NCBI RefSeq assembly: GCF_003254565.1
Contig: NZ_QJRI01000167.1
Location: forward strand, 1 to 64,000
Reading direction: 5' to 3'
Origin: Flavobacterium nitrogenifigens
GTDB taxonomy: Bacteria > Bacteroidota > Bacteroidia > Flavobacteriales > Flavobacteriaceae
DNA length: 64,000 nt
Part shown: positions 27,238 through 36,729 of the stretch, one piece after another
Layout: each line of letters opens with the position of its first letter
Position numbering within the stretch: the first letter of the stretch is position 1
Position numbers and translations under genes: made by a program
The notes under the pieces: generated by a model
Database searches by the model: none
What the model saw: only the letters and a program-made list of their open reading frames with translations
Told to the model about the DNA's origin: nothing

Positions 27238-28644
27238 TTATTTAAGTCCGTTAACTGACACATTAACCGTTCCGTTTATTTTGATGAAAGCTATAATGGC
27301 CTGATTGGTTAGTTGTATTTTATCAAACTGAATATCTTCCATTTTCCCATTTACAAATACGCCTGGCATTGGTGAATAATTCTTTAAATAGCCCGCCATG
27401 CTCTTTTTACCTTCTTCGAGATTAGGCTGGATTGAATAACGGCAGCTTTCTTCCATTTTTCTCAGAATAAATCCTTGCGCTAACCAGTTTGCTGTGCGCA
27501 TCAATTTGCTTTTGGTATCCAAAACATAATCTAGCTTTTCAAAATAAATTTCTTTTGTCTGAGCATTGTATGATGGAAAGCCGTTTAAATAAAGTGTTCC
27601 GTCTATAGATCCTAAAACGTCTAATGCGATAACCATTTTGCCATCTTTGTGCCAGATTGATACATTTTTTACTGTGACTTTTTTGCTTCCTGAACCAAAT
27701 TCCTGACCAGCAAAATTTTTGGTCATAATCTTGGAGGCATCTATATAACTTGAAATTGCTGCAATATTGGCAGAAATTTGATTTGGGATTTTGGCCACGG
27801 GTTTCAGAACAATTTTACTGGCATTGTATTTTGATTCGGGCTGTTTGCCAACAATGGTTTCCATGTTGCATTTCATGCCCATATCAAGTAAGAACGAATC
27901 GTTTTTAAGTTTGGCATTTGTAGAGTAAATTTCAACTGGAACAATTCGGAGCCAGCTTTCATAAGTGTCACTCGTTTGAAAAGGAGTGCAGATTTTTTCT
28001 ACAGCTTGAAGTACATTCGGTTTAAAATCCATTGATTTTTCAATTGCTTCATCTATTTTCTTTTCCAATTTACTTTTAAAAATAGAGATGGCAGGATTTA
28101 TCAAATAAGTAATTGGCATGTTCTTGCCAAATATTGACATGGTTGGGCTCTCATTCCAATCAAGAGATTTGAACTCTGTTTTTGTTGTGAGTTTCCAATT
28201 TGTCAGAGCAGTTTCGCTGGAAAGTGTTATAACTCCGTTTAAATTAAATTCTCTAATATCATATAATTCGACTCCAAGTTTTTTTGTGCCTATTCGGTAT
28301 TTGATATTCGCTTTAAGCGGTAAAATTGTTCGGATTCTTTTATCAAGATTTGACGGATCATTTTGAATTTTGATCGGAGCTTGTTTCCAAATTTTCATTT
28401 CAATATCATCGTCTTCGATATTATTGTCTTCGTAAATTAATCCGTTAAGAAGAGAATTAGTCTGATTTTCAATATCGCTTAATTTGATAGTAATTGGAAG
28501 GTTTATAAAAGAAGGATTGCTGTCATAAATTAACGGACTTGCATCGTCTGGTTCAGGCTTTAATGTTTCTAATTTTTGAGCCGACGAACAGCTTGATAAC
28601 ACCGCAAGTGCTGTAAACATTGAAATAATAGAACTAAGCTTCAT
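27238..28644 (-). CDS. DUF4403 family lipoprotein
   Basis: A 468-residue protein with lipoprotein signal 'LAVLSSCSS' (lipidated Cys about residue 19). It matches the DUF4403 pattern: N-terminal 'SFINLPITIKLSDIENQTNSLLNGLIYED', central 'LKANIKYRIGTKKLGVELYDI', and C-terminal 'KNYSPMPGVFVNGKMEDIQF'. The duplicated elongated beta-rich layout resembles lipid-binding BPI/SMP-like folds, but I cannot show that. The role is unknown, probably in the outer membrane. It is a single-gene unit, divergent from the efflux operon and convergent with the oxidase cluster. Confidence 0.85.
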   Translation of the reverse strand: MKLSSIISMFTALAVLSSCSSAQKLETLKPEPDDASPLIYDSNPSFINLPITIKLSDIENQTNSLLNGLIYEDNNIEDDDIEMKIWKQAPIKIQNDPSNLDKRIRTILPLKANIKYRIGTKKLGVELYDIREFNLNGVITLSSETALTNWKLTTKTEFKSLDWNESPTMSIFGKNMPITYLINPAISIFKSKLEKKIDEAIEKSMDFKPNVLQAVEKICTPFQTSDTYESWLRIVPVEIYSTNAKLKNDSFLLDMGMKCNMETIVGKQPESKYNASKIVLKPVAKIPNQISANIAAISSYIDASKIMTKNFAGQEFGSGSKKVTVKNVSIWHKDGKMVIALDVLGSIDGTLYLNGFPSYNAQTKEIYFEKLDYVLDTKSKLMRTANWLAQGFILRKMEESCRYSIQPNLEEGKKSMAGYLKNYSPMPGVFVNGKMEDIQFDKIQLTNQAIIAFIKINGTVNVSVNGLK

Positions 28645-28732
28645 TTAAGATGATTTTTATTACGAGGTAAAATTACGAAAACAATCATATTTTATTGAAA
28701 AAGTGTAACAATAACTAAAGAATGCAGTCTTA

Positions 28733-28745
28733 TACCTAATAGGTA
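28733..28745. promoter_or_regulatory. Palindromic operator candidate upstream of efflux operon
   Basis: TACCTA-A-TAGGTA, 6-bp perfect arms around one base, lies 77 bases before the ATP-binding gene and 88 bases from the divergent DUF4403 start. A weak -7-like TAACTTTT follows at 28756-28763. It has the form of a dimeric repressor site; the regulator is unknown. Confidence 0.4.
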
Positions 28746-28821
28746 ACAAAACTATTAACTTTTTATTATCATAAATTACTTAATAAAAACGTTATTATTG
28801 TCTAAAAAATTTAACAATACC

Positions 28822-29523
28822 ATGATTGAAATTAAAGATTTACATAAATCCTATAAGATGGGAAGTTCTGAATTGCATGTATTAAAAGGTATAAATTTTA
28901 ATATAGAAGAAGGAGAATTGGTTGCGATCATGGGGTCATCTGGTTCTGGTAAATCAACACTTCTTAACATCTTGGGAATTCTGGATGAAGCCGATTCTGG
29001 AAGTTATATTTTAGATAAAACGCCAATCAAAAAATTGAATGAAACCCTTGCTTCAAAATATCGTAATAAGTTCTTAGGATTCGTTTTCCAGTCTTTTAAT
29101 TTGATTAATTATAAAACGGCACTTGATAATGTTGCAATGCCATTGTATTATCAGGGAGTTAAAAGAAAAGAGCGTTATGATATTGCAATGAAATATCTAG
29201 AGAAAGTAGGTTTAGGTTCTCACGTTCACCACTTGCCAAACGAGCTTTCTGGAGGTCAGAAACAGCGTGTGGCTATAGCGAGAGCATTGGCATCAAATCC
29301 GAAGGTTTTGCTTGCAGATGAGCCAACGGGAGCTTTGGATACTAAAACTTCTTATGAAGTTATGGAGCTTATTCAAGGAATTAATGATGAGGGAAAAACA
29401 ATTTTAATTGTTACACACGAACCTGATATTGCCGCAATGTGCAAAAGAAATGTAGTCCTGAAAGATGGATTAATTATCGATGATAAAAAAGTAGAACAAG
29501 TTAGAGCTTCGTCTTATGTTTAA
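28822..29523 (+). CDS. MacB-like ABC transporter ATP-binding protein
   Basis: A 233-residue ATPase from the ATG at 28822, where the conserved 'MIEIKDLHKSYKMG' begins; an in-frame TTG at 28798 adds eight unrelated residues and was not used. It contains Walker A 'GSSGSGKST', Q-loop 'FQSFNLI', signature 'LSGGQKQR', Walker B 'VLLADEPTGALD' and H-switch 'VTHEP'. It belongs to the LolD/MacB/FtsE group that powers periplasmic mechanotransmission rather than substrate transport through the permease. Its end overlaps the first permease gene by 8 bases. Confidence 0.93.
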   Translation: MIEIKDLHKSYKMGSSELHVLKGINFNIEEGELVAIMGSSGSGKSTLLNILGILDEADSGSYILDKTPIKKLNETLASKYRNKFLGFVFQSFNLINYKTALDNVAMPLYYQGVKRKERYDIAMKYLEKVGLGSHVHHLPNELSGGQKQRVAIARALASNPKVLLADEPTGALDTKTSYEVMELIQGINDEGKTILIVTHEPDIAAMCKRNVVLKDGLIIDDKKVEQVRASSYV

Positions 29524-30760
29524 TATTGAACGTTGGCAGGAAATATTTGAAGCCATTTCTAAAAACCGTTTAAGAACATTCTTAACAGGAGTTTCTGTGG
29601 CTTCTGGAATCTTTATTTTGGTAATCCTGCTTGGTGCAGGTAAAGGTCTTCAGAACGGAATTGAAAAACAGTTCGAACGAGACGCTGCTGGAATTATTGA
29701 GGTTTGGTCTGGAACAACTACGAAAGAATATAAAGGGCTAAATCCAGGAAGACAGATTCAATTTCGCAATAGCGATTACAATCAATCAGTGCAGAAATTT
29801 GAAGACAAGTTAGATCTCAGAGCTTCAACAAATAATTATTGGGGACAGTCTTTTGCTTATGGCAAAGAGTCGGGGAGTTATCAGTTTAGAGGAGTAAATC
29901 CAGATTATGGCGGAATTGAAAATTTAACCATAGTTCAGGGACGTTATATCAATGCTAAGGATTTAGAAAGCAACGCAAAAGTTGCTGTTATCGGAATGAA
30001 ACTAAAAACTGATATGCTTAAAGATAAAGAGGCAATAGGAGAAGAGATTCTGATTAACAATATCAACTTTAAAGTAGTTGGAGTTTTTACAGATCCTGGA
30101 GGAGAAAGAGAAGAAACTCGTGCTTATTTGCCATTAACTACAGTTCAGAAGACGTTTGGTGGAGGTGATAAAATCAGCAACTTGTTTTTTACCTTAAAAA
30201 AGACGCAAGATTATGATGAAGCCTTGGCTCAGTCAGAAAAATTTACCCAAGATTTAAAAGATTTACTAAAGAGTAAAAATGTCGTGGCACCTGAGGATGA
30301 TGGCGGTGTAGGAGTGTATAATTCGGTTAAAGATGCCAAACAATTTTATGATTTAAACTTATATATAAGACTTTTTTTCTGGTGGGTTGGTATATGTACG
30401 ATTATCGCTGGTGTGGTTGGAGTAAGTAATATCATGCTTATTATTGTAAAAGAACGTACAAAAGAAATCGGAATTAGAAAAGCACTTGGCGCTTCGCCTT
30501 TTTCAATTATCACCATGATTCTTCACGAATCGATTTTTATTACGACCATTGCTGGTTTTGTCGGATTGCTGGCCAGTCTTGCTTTATTGGAATTTGTTGG
30601 TCCGATGGTTCAGAGCGAATATTTCAGAAATCCTGAAGTAGATTTTAGCGTAGCTTTAACCACTTTGGTATTACTTGTTTTTGCAGGAGCAATGGCAGGA
30701 TTTTTTCCAGCTTACAGAGCAGCCAAAATTAAACCTATTGTAGCACTTAGAGACGAATAA
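29516..30760 (+). CDS. MacB-like ABC permease, first copy
   Basis: A 414-residue permease with the MacB layout: one N-terminal helix after 'RLRTFLTGVSVASGIFILVI', a ~240-residue periplasmic domain, then three C-terminal helices with the FtsX motif 'IMLIIVKERTKEIGIRKALGAS'. In E. coli MacB the ATPase is fused to this part; here it is split off. A second, different permease follows 2 bases later, so the transporter is probably a heterodimer. It overlaps the ATPase gene by 8 bases. Confidence 0.9.
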   Translation: MFNIERWQEIFEAISKNRLRTFLTGVSVASGIFILVILLGAGKGLQNGIEKQFERDAAGIIEVWSGTTTKEYKGLNPGRQIQFRNSDYNQSVQKFEDKLDLRASTNNYWGQSFAYGKESGSYQFRGVNPDYGGIENLTIVQGRYINAKDLESNAKVAVIGMKLKTDMLKDKEAIGEEILINNINFKVVGVFTDPGGEREETRAYLPLTTVQKTFGGGDKISNLFFTLKKTQDYDEALAQSEKFTQDLKDLLKSKNVVAPEDDGGVGVYNSVKDAKQFYDLNLYIRLFFWWVGICTIIAGVVGVSNIMLIIVKERTKEIGIRKALGASPFSIITMILHESIFITTIAGFVGLLASLALLEFVGPMVQSEYFRNPEVDFSVALTTLVLLVFAGAMAGFFPAYRAAKIKPIVALRDE

Positions 30761-30762
30761 TC

Positions 30763-32028
30763 ATGTTTAAAAAAGATAATTGGGACGAGATTTTACAGGC
30801 CTTAACCGCCAATCCTTTCAGGACTATCCTGACAGCTTTTGGTGTTTTTTGGGGTATTTTTATCTTGGTAATTTTACTTGCTGCAGGTAATGGTCTAGAA
30901 AATGGAATCAAAAAAGGTTTTGATGGAATTGCAACTAATACCATGTTTATGTGGAGTCAGACTACCTCTAAGGCGTATAAAGGTTTGCCAAAGACAAGAC
31001 GTTATGATTTTAGAAATAGTGATGTAACAGCTTTAAAAGCAGCATTGCCAGATTTATTATATGTTTCACCACGAAATCAGTTAGGTGATTTTAACGGAAC
31101 CAATAATGTTGTAAGAGGTACTAAAACTTCTGCATTTACAATTTACGGAGATTATCCAGAGCTGATTAAACAGCAACCGATGGATATCATTAAAGGAAGA
31201 TTTGTAAATCAGCAGGATATTGAGCAAAGAAGAAAAGTTTGTGTAATTGGAAAAGGGGTTATCAGCGAGCTTTACGGTAAAGAAGAGGAAGCTGTTGGAA
31301 CCTATATCAAAATTAACAGCATCAATTTTATGGTTGTTGGGGTTTATAAATCTAAACAACAAGGAGGAAATGCAGAGCAGGAACAAAAGAATATTTTTAT
31401 TCCGTTTACAACTTTTCAGCAGGCCTTTAATTACGGAGATAAAGTGGGATGGATGGCACTTACGGCAAAAGATGAAACTTCTATAACCGATTTAAAGCCT
31501 AAAATTTTAGAGATTATAAAATCATTGCATTCTATAAATCCGACAGATGATAGAGCAGTTGGAAATTTTGATTTGTACGAGCAATTTAATAAAGTGCAAA
31601 GCTTATTTAATATTTTAAAAGTAATTGCCTATTTCGTAGGAACATTAGTTTTGATTTCGGGCGTAATCGGAATTTCGAATATCATGCTGATTGTGGTTAA
31701 AGAACGTACAAAAGAAATCGGAATTAGAAGAGCATTAGGCGCAACACCTGGAGCAATTAGAAGTCAAATATTAACGGAGTCTATATTTTTGACCATTATT
31801 TCAGGTATGCTCGGAATTGCTGTTGCCACAGGAATTATAGCAGTTTTAAATATGGCATTAGACTCGATGCCTCCTGATCAAAATACTATGTTTGCCAATC
31901 CAACCGTAGATTTAGGAGTTGTATTTGTGGCTTTAATTATATTGGTCGGATCAGGTTTGCTTGCAGGATTTATTCCTGCCCAGACCGCAATCAATGTTAA
32001 GCCAGTAGATGCTTTAAGAACAGAATAA
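30763..32028 (+). CDS. MacB-like ABC permease, second copy
   Basis: A 421-residue paralogue of the preceding permease with the same order of helix, periplasmic domain and three helices. The FtsX block 'IMLIVVKERTKEIGIRRALGA' is nearly identical to that of its neighbour, while the periplasmic parts differ (for example 'GKGVISELYGKEEEAVGTY'). This fits an old duplication that specialised into the two halves of a heterodimeric MacB-type transporter. An adaptor gene follows after 37 bases. Confidence 0.9.
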   Translation: MFKKDNWDEILQALTANPFRTILTAFGVFWGIFILVILLAAGNGLENGIKKGFDGIATNTMFMWSQTTSKAYKGLPKTRRYDFRNSDVTALKAALPDLLYVSPRNQLGDFNGTNNVVRGTKTSAFTIYGDYPELIKQQPMDIIKGRFVNQQDIEQRRKVCVIGKGVISELYGKEEEAVGTYIKINSINFMVVGVYKSKQQGGNAEQEQKNIFIPFTTFQQAFNYGDKVGWMALTAKDETSITDLKPKILEIIKSLHSINPTDDRAVGNFDLYEQFNKVQSLFNILKVIAYFVGTLVLISGVIGISNIMLIVVKERTKEIGIRRALGATPGAIRSQILTESIFLTIISGMLGIAVATGIIAVLNMALDSMPPDQNTMFANPTVDLGVVFVALIILVGSGLLAGFIPAQTAINVKPVDALRTE

Positions 32029-32065
32029 ATTATCAATCAAAATAAATCGATTAAACCCTAGACAA

Positions 32066-33187
32066 ATGAAAAAAGGAGTAACCGTAACCATTTTAATATT
32101 TATCGCAGTTGTTTTTTTTGGCGCGCTGTACTATTTGTATGCTAAAAACCAAGAATCTCCGATTGTATTTAAAACGGAAAAAGCAGAAATCAAGACCATC
32201 GTAAAAAATACTATTGCGACAGGTAATATTCAGCCTGATGAAGAGGTTCTAATCAAACCAAATATCTCAGGTATTATTGAAGAAGTGTACATCAAAGCGG
32301 GTGAAAAAATCAAAGCCGGCGATATGATTGCTAAGATTAGAGTTGTAGCAAATGTTTCGAATGTAAGCAATTCTCAGAATCAGGTGCAGACCGCTAAAAT
32401 AGCATTAGATAATCAGGAAAAAATCTATAAAAGGCAGAAAACATTATTTGAGAAAGATGTAATTTCTGCAAATGATTATGACGCGGCATTATTATCTTAC
32501 AATCAGGCAAAACAAAACTACTTAGCTGCAAAACAAGGTTTAGATATTGTTAAAACTGGAACAACTTCTTCTTTAGGAAGTTATGCCAATACTTTAATTC
32601 GTTCAACAGTGAACGGAATGGTATTAGATGTTCCAGTAAAAGTTGGTAATCAAGTTATCGAAAGTAATAACTTCAATGAAGGAACTACAATCGCAAGTGT
32701 TGCCGATGTTGGAAGAATGATTTTTATTGGAAAAATCGATGAGTCTGAGGTTGGAAAAATTAAAGAAAAAATGCCAATTGAGATTACAATTGGTGCGATA
32801 GAAAATAAAAAGTTTGATGCCGTTTTAAATTATATTGCTCCAAAAGGAGTTACAGAAAATGGAGCAATCCAATTTGAAATTAAAGCACAAATGGTTAACA
32901 GAGATGATACTTTTATTAGAGCCGGTTTAAGTGCCAATGCCTCAATTATTTTAGAAAAAGCAGAGAAGGTTTTGGCAATTAAAGAGTCTTTAGTTCAATT
33001 TGACAAAAAAACACAAAAGCCTTATGTAGAAGTTGAAACTGCTCCACAGAAATTTGAGAGAAGAGATTTGGTTCTTGGAGTAAGCGACGGAATCTACGTT
33101 CAAGTTAAAAGCGGTGTAAATGATACCGATAAAATTAAAATCTGGAATCAGGGCCTAATTAACGAAGGAGATAAAGAAAAAAAATAA
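32066..33187 (+). CDS. Periplasmic adaptor (HlyD/MacA type), first copy
   Basis: A 373-residue adaptor with an N-terminal membrane helix, a lipoyl half-motif 'ISGIIEEVYIKAGEKIKAGDMIAKI' (about 72-95), a coiled-coil hairpin (about 100-165, 'KRQKTLFEKDVISANDYDAALLSYNQAK'), the second lipoyl half and beta-barrel domain, and a membrane-proximal end. Adaptors bridge the inner-membrane pump with TolC. This is one of two in the operon, lying before tolC and directly after the permeases. Confidence 0.9.
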   Translation: MKKGVTVTILIFIAVVFFGALYYLYAKNQESPIVFKTEKAEIKTIVKNTIATGNIQPDEEVLIKPNISGIIEEVYIKAGEKIKAGDMIAKIRVVANVSNVSNSQNQVQTAKIALDNQEKIYKRQKTLFEKDVISANDYDAALLSYNQAKQNYLAAKQGLDIVKTGTTSSLGSYANTLIRSTVNGMVLDVPVKVGNQVIESNNFNEGTTIASVADVGRMIFIGKIDESEVGKIKEKMPIEITIGAIENKKFDAVLNYIAPKGVTENGAIQFEIKAQMVNRDDTFIRAGLSANASIILEKAEKVLAIKESLVQFDKKTQKPYVEVETAPQKFERRDLVLGVSDGIYVQVKSGVNDTDKIKIWNQGLINEGDKEKK

Positions 33188-33229
33188 GCTAATTTGAAAG
33201 CTTAGGGATCTTTTTGGTTTTAAAAATGT

Positions 33230-33237
33230 TAAATTTG
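33230..33237 (+). promoter_or_regulatory. Internal -7 element before TolC gene
   Basis: TAAATTTG, a perfect TAnnTTTG, in the 85-base gap before the TolC-type gene. TolC, the second adaptor and perhaps tsaB could be expressed without the ABC genes. Confidence 0.5.
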
Positions 33238-33272
33238 CGTAGTTCGGTTTACTGCGCCTTCATCAAAAGTAT

Positions 33273-34724
33273 ATGAAAATAAATAAATATAATAGTCTGG
33301 TTATAGCATTGTTATTCGGTTTTGGATTAACTGGACAGGCGCAAACTAAGAAATGGACTTTAGAAGAGTGTGTGAGATATGCACTCGAAAATAATATCAC
33401 AATTAAACAATCGGAACTGGATTTAAAGAATGCTAGTATTGATAAAAAAGCAGCATTGGGTAATTATCTTCCATCTGTAAACGGAAATGCTTCTCATTCT
33501 TGGAATATCGGTTTGAACCAGGATGTTACAACGGGTATTTTGCGTAATCAAACTACACAATATTCTTCTATTGGTTTGAGTGCTGGTGTAGATATTTATA
33601 AAGGCTTGCAGAATCAAAATGCGTATAGAAAATCAAAATTAACAATCATTGCTTCACAATATCAATTGTTGAAAATGCAAGAAGATATTTCGTTGAATGT
33701 TGCGAGTGCATTTTTGCAAATTTTATCTAATAAAGAAGATTTAAAGGTTAAGAAAGAGCAATTGGCAATTGACGAAAAACGATATACCCGTTCTGAAGAA
33801 ATGGTAAATGCAGGAACTATTCCGCGTGGAGATTTGTTCGATTTGAAAGCTACTGTTGCAACAGATAAACAAAACATCGCCGTTTCTGAAAATAACTTGT
33901 TAATTTCTAAATTGAGTTTAGCACAGCTTTTACAATTAAAGGAATTTGCAGATTTTGATGTAGTTGATGATACCAATGTAGCTGATGAAAATAACATTCT
34001 AGCTCAGAGTCCAATTGAAATTTACAATAAAGCTAAAGAAACTAGAACAGAGTTAAAATTAGCGCAGGCCAATCTCGAAATTGCAGAGAAGAATGTTGCT
34101 ATTGCAAAAGGTGCTTTTCAGCCAACTTTGAGTGCTTTCTACAACTTTAATACCCGAGCAAGTTACAGTGATGTAATAAGAGGATCAAAACCAAATACAG
34201 CAAATCCTACTTCACAGATTGGATATGTGGAAGGAACAAATCAGGCAGTTCTTCAGGATAATTACACGCCTGTTTTAGGTAAAGCGGACCCAATATTAGA
34301 TCAATTTAGTGATAACAAAGGGCAATCTTTTGGATTTCAGCTTTCTGTGCCTATTTTTAATGGTTTCTCAGTTAAAAACAATGTAGAGCGTAATAAAGTA
34401 AGTTTAGAAAAATCTAAAATAGATTTAGAGCAAAAAAGTTTAGATTTGCAGCGTAACGTTTATACTGCTTTTACAGATGCAAGAGGAGCTTTGAATACGT
34501 ACGAATCTTCTACTGTAACTTTAGAAGCGAGACAGCAGGCTTACAATTATGCAAAAGAAAAATACGATGTAGGTTTAATGAACTCATTTGATTTTACACA
34601 AGCTCAAACCTTATTGACTAATGCGCAATCTGATGTTATTAGAACAAAATACGATTACATGTTCAAAATTAAAATATTAGAGTTTTATTTCGGAATTCCA
34701 ATTGTTCCAATTATTACAAAATAG
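33273..34724 (+). CDS. TolC family outer-membrane efflux protein
   Basis: A 483-residue exported protein (signal ending 'GLTGQAQ') with the TolC-type duplication: 'WTLEECVRYALENNITIKQSELDLKNASIDKKAA' near the N terminus and a related helical repeat in the second half ('IYNKAKETRTELKLAQANLEIAEKNVAIAK'), ending 'YDYMFKIKILEFYFGIPI'. TolC trimers form the outer-membrane exit duct. An internal promoter precedes it and an adaptor gene follows after 6 bases. Confidence 0.93.
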   Translation: MKINKYNSLVIALLFGFGLTGQAQTKKWTLEECVRYALENNITIKQSELDLKNASIDKKAALGNYLPSVNGNASHSWNIGLNQDVTTGILRNQTTQYSSIGLSAGVDIYKGLQNQNAYRKSKLTIIASQYQLLKMQEDISLNVASAFLQILSNKEDLKVKKEQLAIDEKRYTRSEEMVNAGTIPRGDLFDLKATVATDKQNIAVSENNLLISKLSLAQLLQLKEFADFDVVDDTNVADENNILAQSPIEIYNKAKETRTELKLAQANLEIAEKNVAIAKGAFQPTLSAFYNFNTRASYSDVIRGSKPNTANPTSQIGYVEGTNQAVLQDNYTPVLGKADPILDQFSDNKGQSFGFQLSVPIFNGFSVKNNVERNKVSLEKSKIDLEQKSLDLQRNVYTAFTDARGALNTYESSTVTLEARQQAYNYAKEKYDVGLMNSFDFTQAQTLLTNAQSDVIRTKYDYMFKIKILEFYFGIPIVPIITK

Positions 34725-34730
34725 TTTATT

Positions 34731-36023
34731 ATGCAGAAAAAAACAGTTTATTCTTTATTAGGTGCTGCGGTAGTTATTATCGTAGCTTTGGTTGGTCTTT
34801 CTAAGGCAGGATTAATAGGGAATAAGGACGAAGGAAAAGAAGTAGAAACTGCAAAAGTGACAGCATCAACAATTGTTGAAACAGTCTCTGCAACAGGAAA
34901 AATTCAACCCGAAATTGAAGTTAAAATTGCCTCTATGGTTTCGGGCGAAATTATTGCACTTAATGTAAAAGAAGGACAGGTAGTCAAAAAAGGTGATTTA
35001 TTAGTAAAGATAAATCCCGATTTATATACTTCTGGATTAGATAGATCTGTTGCAAATTTAGCCGGAACAAAAGCAAGCCTTACTCAATCTGACGCCAGTT
35101 TTAAAGAAGCAAAAGCAAATTATGAGCGTAATAAAATATTGTATGATAAAGGGGTAATCTCAAAATCAGATTGGGATAAAGCCATTTCTACTTTTGAAGT
35201 TGCCAAAGCAACAAAACAAAGTGCTTATTACAATGTTCAAAGCGCTTCGGCATCTGTAACAGAAGCTCGAGACAATTTAGGACGTACCACAATTTATTCT
35301 CCTGCAGACGGAACCATTTCTGTATTAAATGTAGAATTGGGAGAAAGAGTTTTAGGAACACAGCAAATGGCAGGAACAGAACTTTTGCGTGTTGCCAACT
35401 TGAATAATATGGAAGTTGAAGTTGATGTGAATGAAAATGATATCGTAAAAATTAAAATAGGAGACGAAGCAAATGTTGAAGTTGATGCCTATTTGAAAAA
35501 GAAATTTAAAGGTGTTGTAACTAGCATTTCAAATTCTGCAAGCACTACATTAACTTCAGATCAGGTGACGAATTTTAAAGTTAAAGTTCGTATCCTGAAA
35601 GATTCTTATCAAGATTTGTTAGAAGGAAAACCAAGTACATATTCTCCTTTTAGACCTGGAATGACAGCTACTGTTGATATTATTACAACAACAAAAACAA
35701 ATGTTTTGGCCGTGCCAATTAGTTCTGTGGTAGTAAAATCGGATACTACGGCTGTAAAAGATTTTACGGTTGAAGATCCAAATGAAGATAAAAAAGCGGC
35801 TCCAAAAAGCGATAAAAAATTCGAATGTGTTTTTGTAAAAGTTGGAGATAAAGCTAAAATTCGAATCATTAAAACTGGAATTCAGGACGATACTAATATT
35901 GAAGTAATGTCTGGCTTAAAACCGGGCGATGTTGTTATTACAGGACCCTATACAACAGTTTCTAAAGAACTAAACTCTGGAGATAAGGTAAAACTTAAAA
36001 AAGCAGAAGCTCCAAAAAAATAA
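34731..36023 (+). CDS. Periplasmic adaptor (MacA type), second copy
   Basis: A 430-residue adaptor with an N-terminal membrane helix, lipoyl half 'VSGEIIALNVKEGQVVKKGDLLVKI', a long coiled-coil hairpin (about 95-180), and a beta-barrel domain. A Lys/Asp-rich insert 'VEDPNEDKKAAPKSDKK' (about 345-362) interrupts the membrane-proximal domain and may be a flexible loop. It is longer than the first adaptor and more MacA-like. Two adaptors around one TolC suggest either a mixed hexamer or alternative pumps sharing one duct. Confidence 0.9.
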   Translation: MQKKTVYSLLGAAVVIIVALVGLSKAGLIGNKDEGKEVETAKVTASTIVETVSATGKIQPEIEVKIASMVSGEIIALNVKEGQVVKKGDLLVKINPDLYTSGLDRSVANLAGTKASLTQSDASFKEAKANYERNKILYDKGVISKSDWDKAISTFEVAKATKQSAYYNVQSASASVTEARDNLGRTTIYSPADGTISVLNVELGERVLGTQQMAGTELLRVANLNNMEVEVDVNENDIVKIKIGDEANVEVDAYLKKKFKGVVTSISNSASTTLTSDQVTNFKVKVRILKDSYQDLLEGKPSTYSPFRPGMTATVDIITTTKTNVLAVPISSVVVKSDTTAVKDFTVEDPNEDKKAAPKSDKKFECVFVKVGDKAKIRIIKTGIQDDTNIEVMSGLKPGDVVITGPYTTVSKELNSGDKVKLKKAEAPKK

Positions 36024-36055
36024 TATAATACCACAATCATTTAAAATTTAATACT

Positions 36056-36727
36056 TTGTCTTTTATTCTCAATATCGAAACGGCTACTAAAAATTGTTCT
36101 GTATCTATAGCAAAAGATGGTCAGACCATTGCTTGCAGCGAATTGGCAGATGAAGGATATTCGCATGCCGAAAAACTTCATGTTTTTATTGAAGATGTAA
36201 TCGCAAAAGCTGGAATATCGGCGCAGGATTTAAAAGCTGTTGCTGTTAGCCAAGGACCAGGATCGTATACAGGTTTAAGAATTGGTGTTTCGGCTGCAAA
36301 AGGTTTGTGTTATGCTTTAAATATTCCTTTGATTGCGGTTGATACGATGCAGACTTTAGCATCGCAAGCAGGAGTTACAGACGGAAAAATTATACCAATG
36401 TTAGATGCGCGCCGTATGGAAGTTTATAGCGCCATTTTTAATTCCGATTTGACACTGGAAAGAGAGATTAAAGCCGAAATTATTGACGAAAATTCATTCC
36501 AGGAATATACAGACAAACTTTACTTTGTTGGCGATTGTGCCGATAAATGTAAACCTGTTTTGATTAAAGAAAACTTTGTGTTTTTAGAAAACATAAAATA
36601 TCCTTCTGCACAAGCAATGAGCAAAATCAGTTTTGATAAGCATCAAAAAAGCGACACTATTGATGTCGCTTATTTTGAACCTTATTATTTAAAAGATTTT
36701 ATGATTGCTCCTCCAAAGAAACAATAA
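36056..36727 (+). CDS. tsaB: tRNA N6-threonylcarbamoyladenosine biosynthesis protein TsaB
   Basis: A 223-residue ASKHA-fold protein starting at TTG with 'FILNIETATKNCSVSI', and with 'VAVSQGPGSYTGLRIGVSAAKGLCYAL' (about 62-90), the TsaB signature. It is the non-catalytic partner of TsaD in making the t6A37 modification of ANN-decoding tRNAs. The protein lacks the zinc-binding histidines of TsaD, as expected. It lies 32 bases after the adaptor gene and is convergent with mscS, leaving only 2 bases between the stop codons. Confidence 0.93.
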   Translation: MSFILNIETATKNCSVSIAKDGQTIACSELADEGYSHAEKLHVFIEDVIAKAGISAQDLKAVAVSQGPGSYTGLRIGVSAAKGLCYALNIPLIAVDTMQTLASQAGVTDGKIIPMLDARRMEVYSAIFNSDLTLEREIKAEIIDENSFQEYTDKLYFVGDCADKCKPVLIKENFVFLENIKYPSAQAMSKISFDKHQKSDTIDVAYFEPYYLKDFMIAPPKKQ

Positions 36728-36729
36728 TA

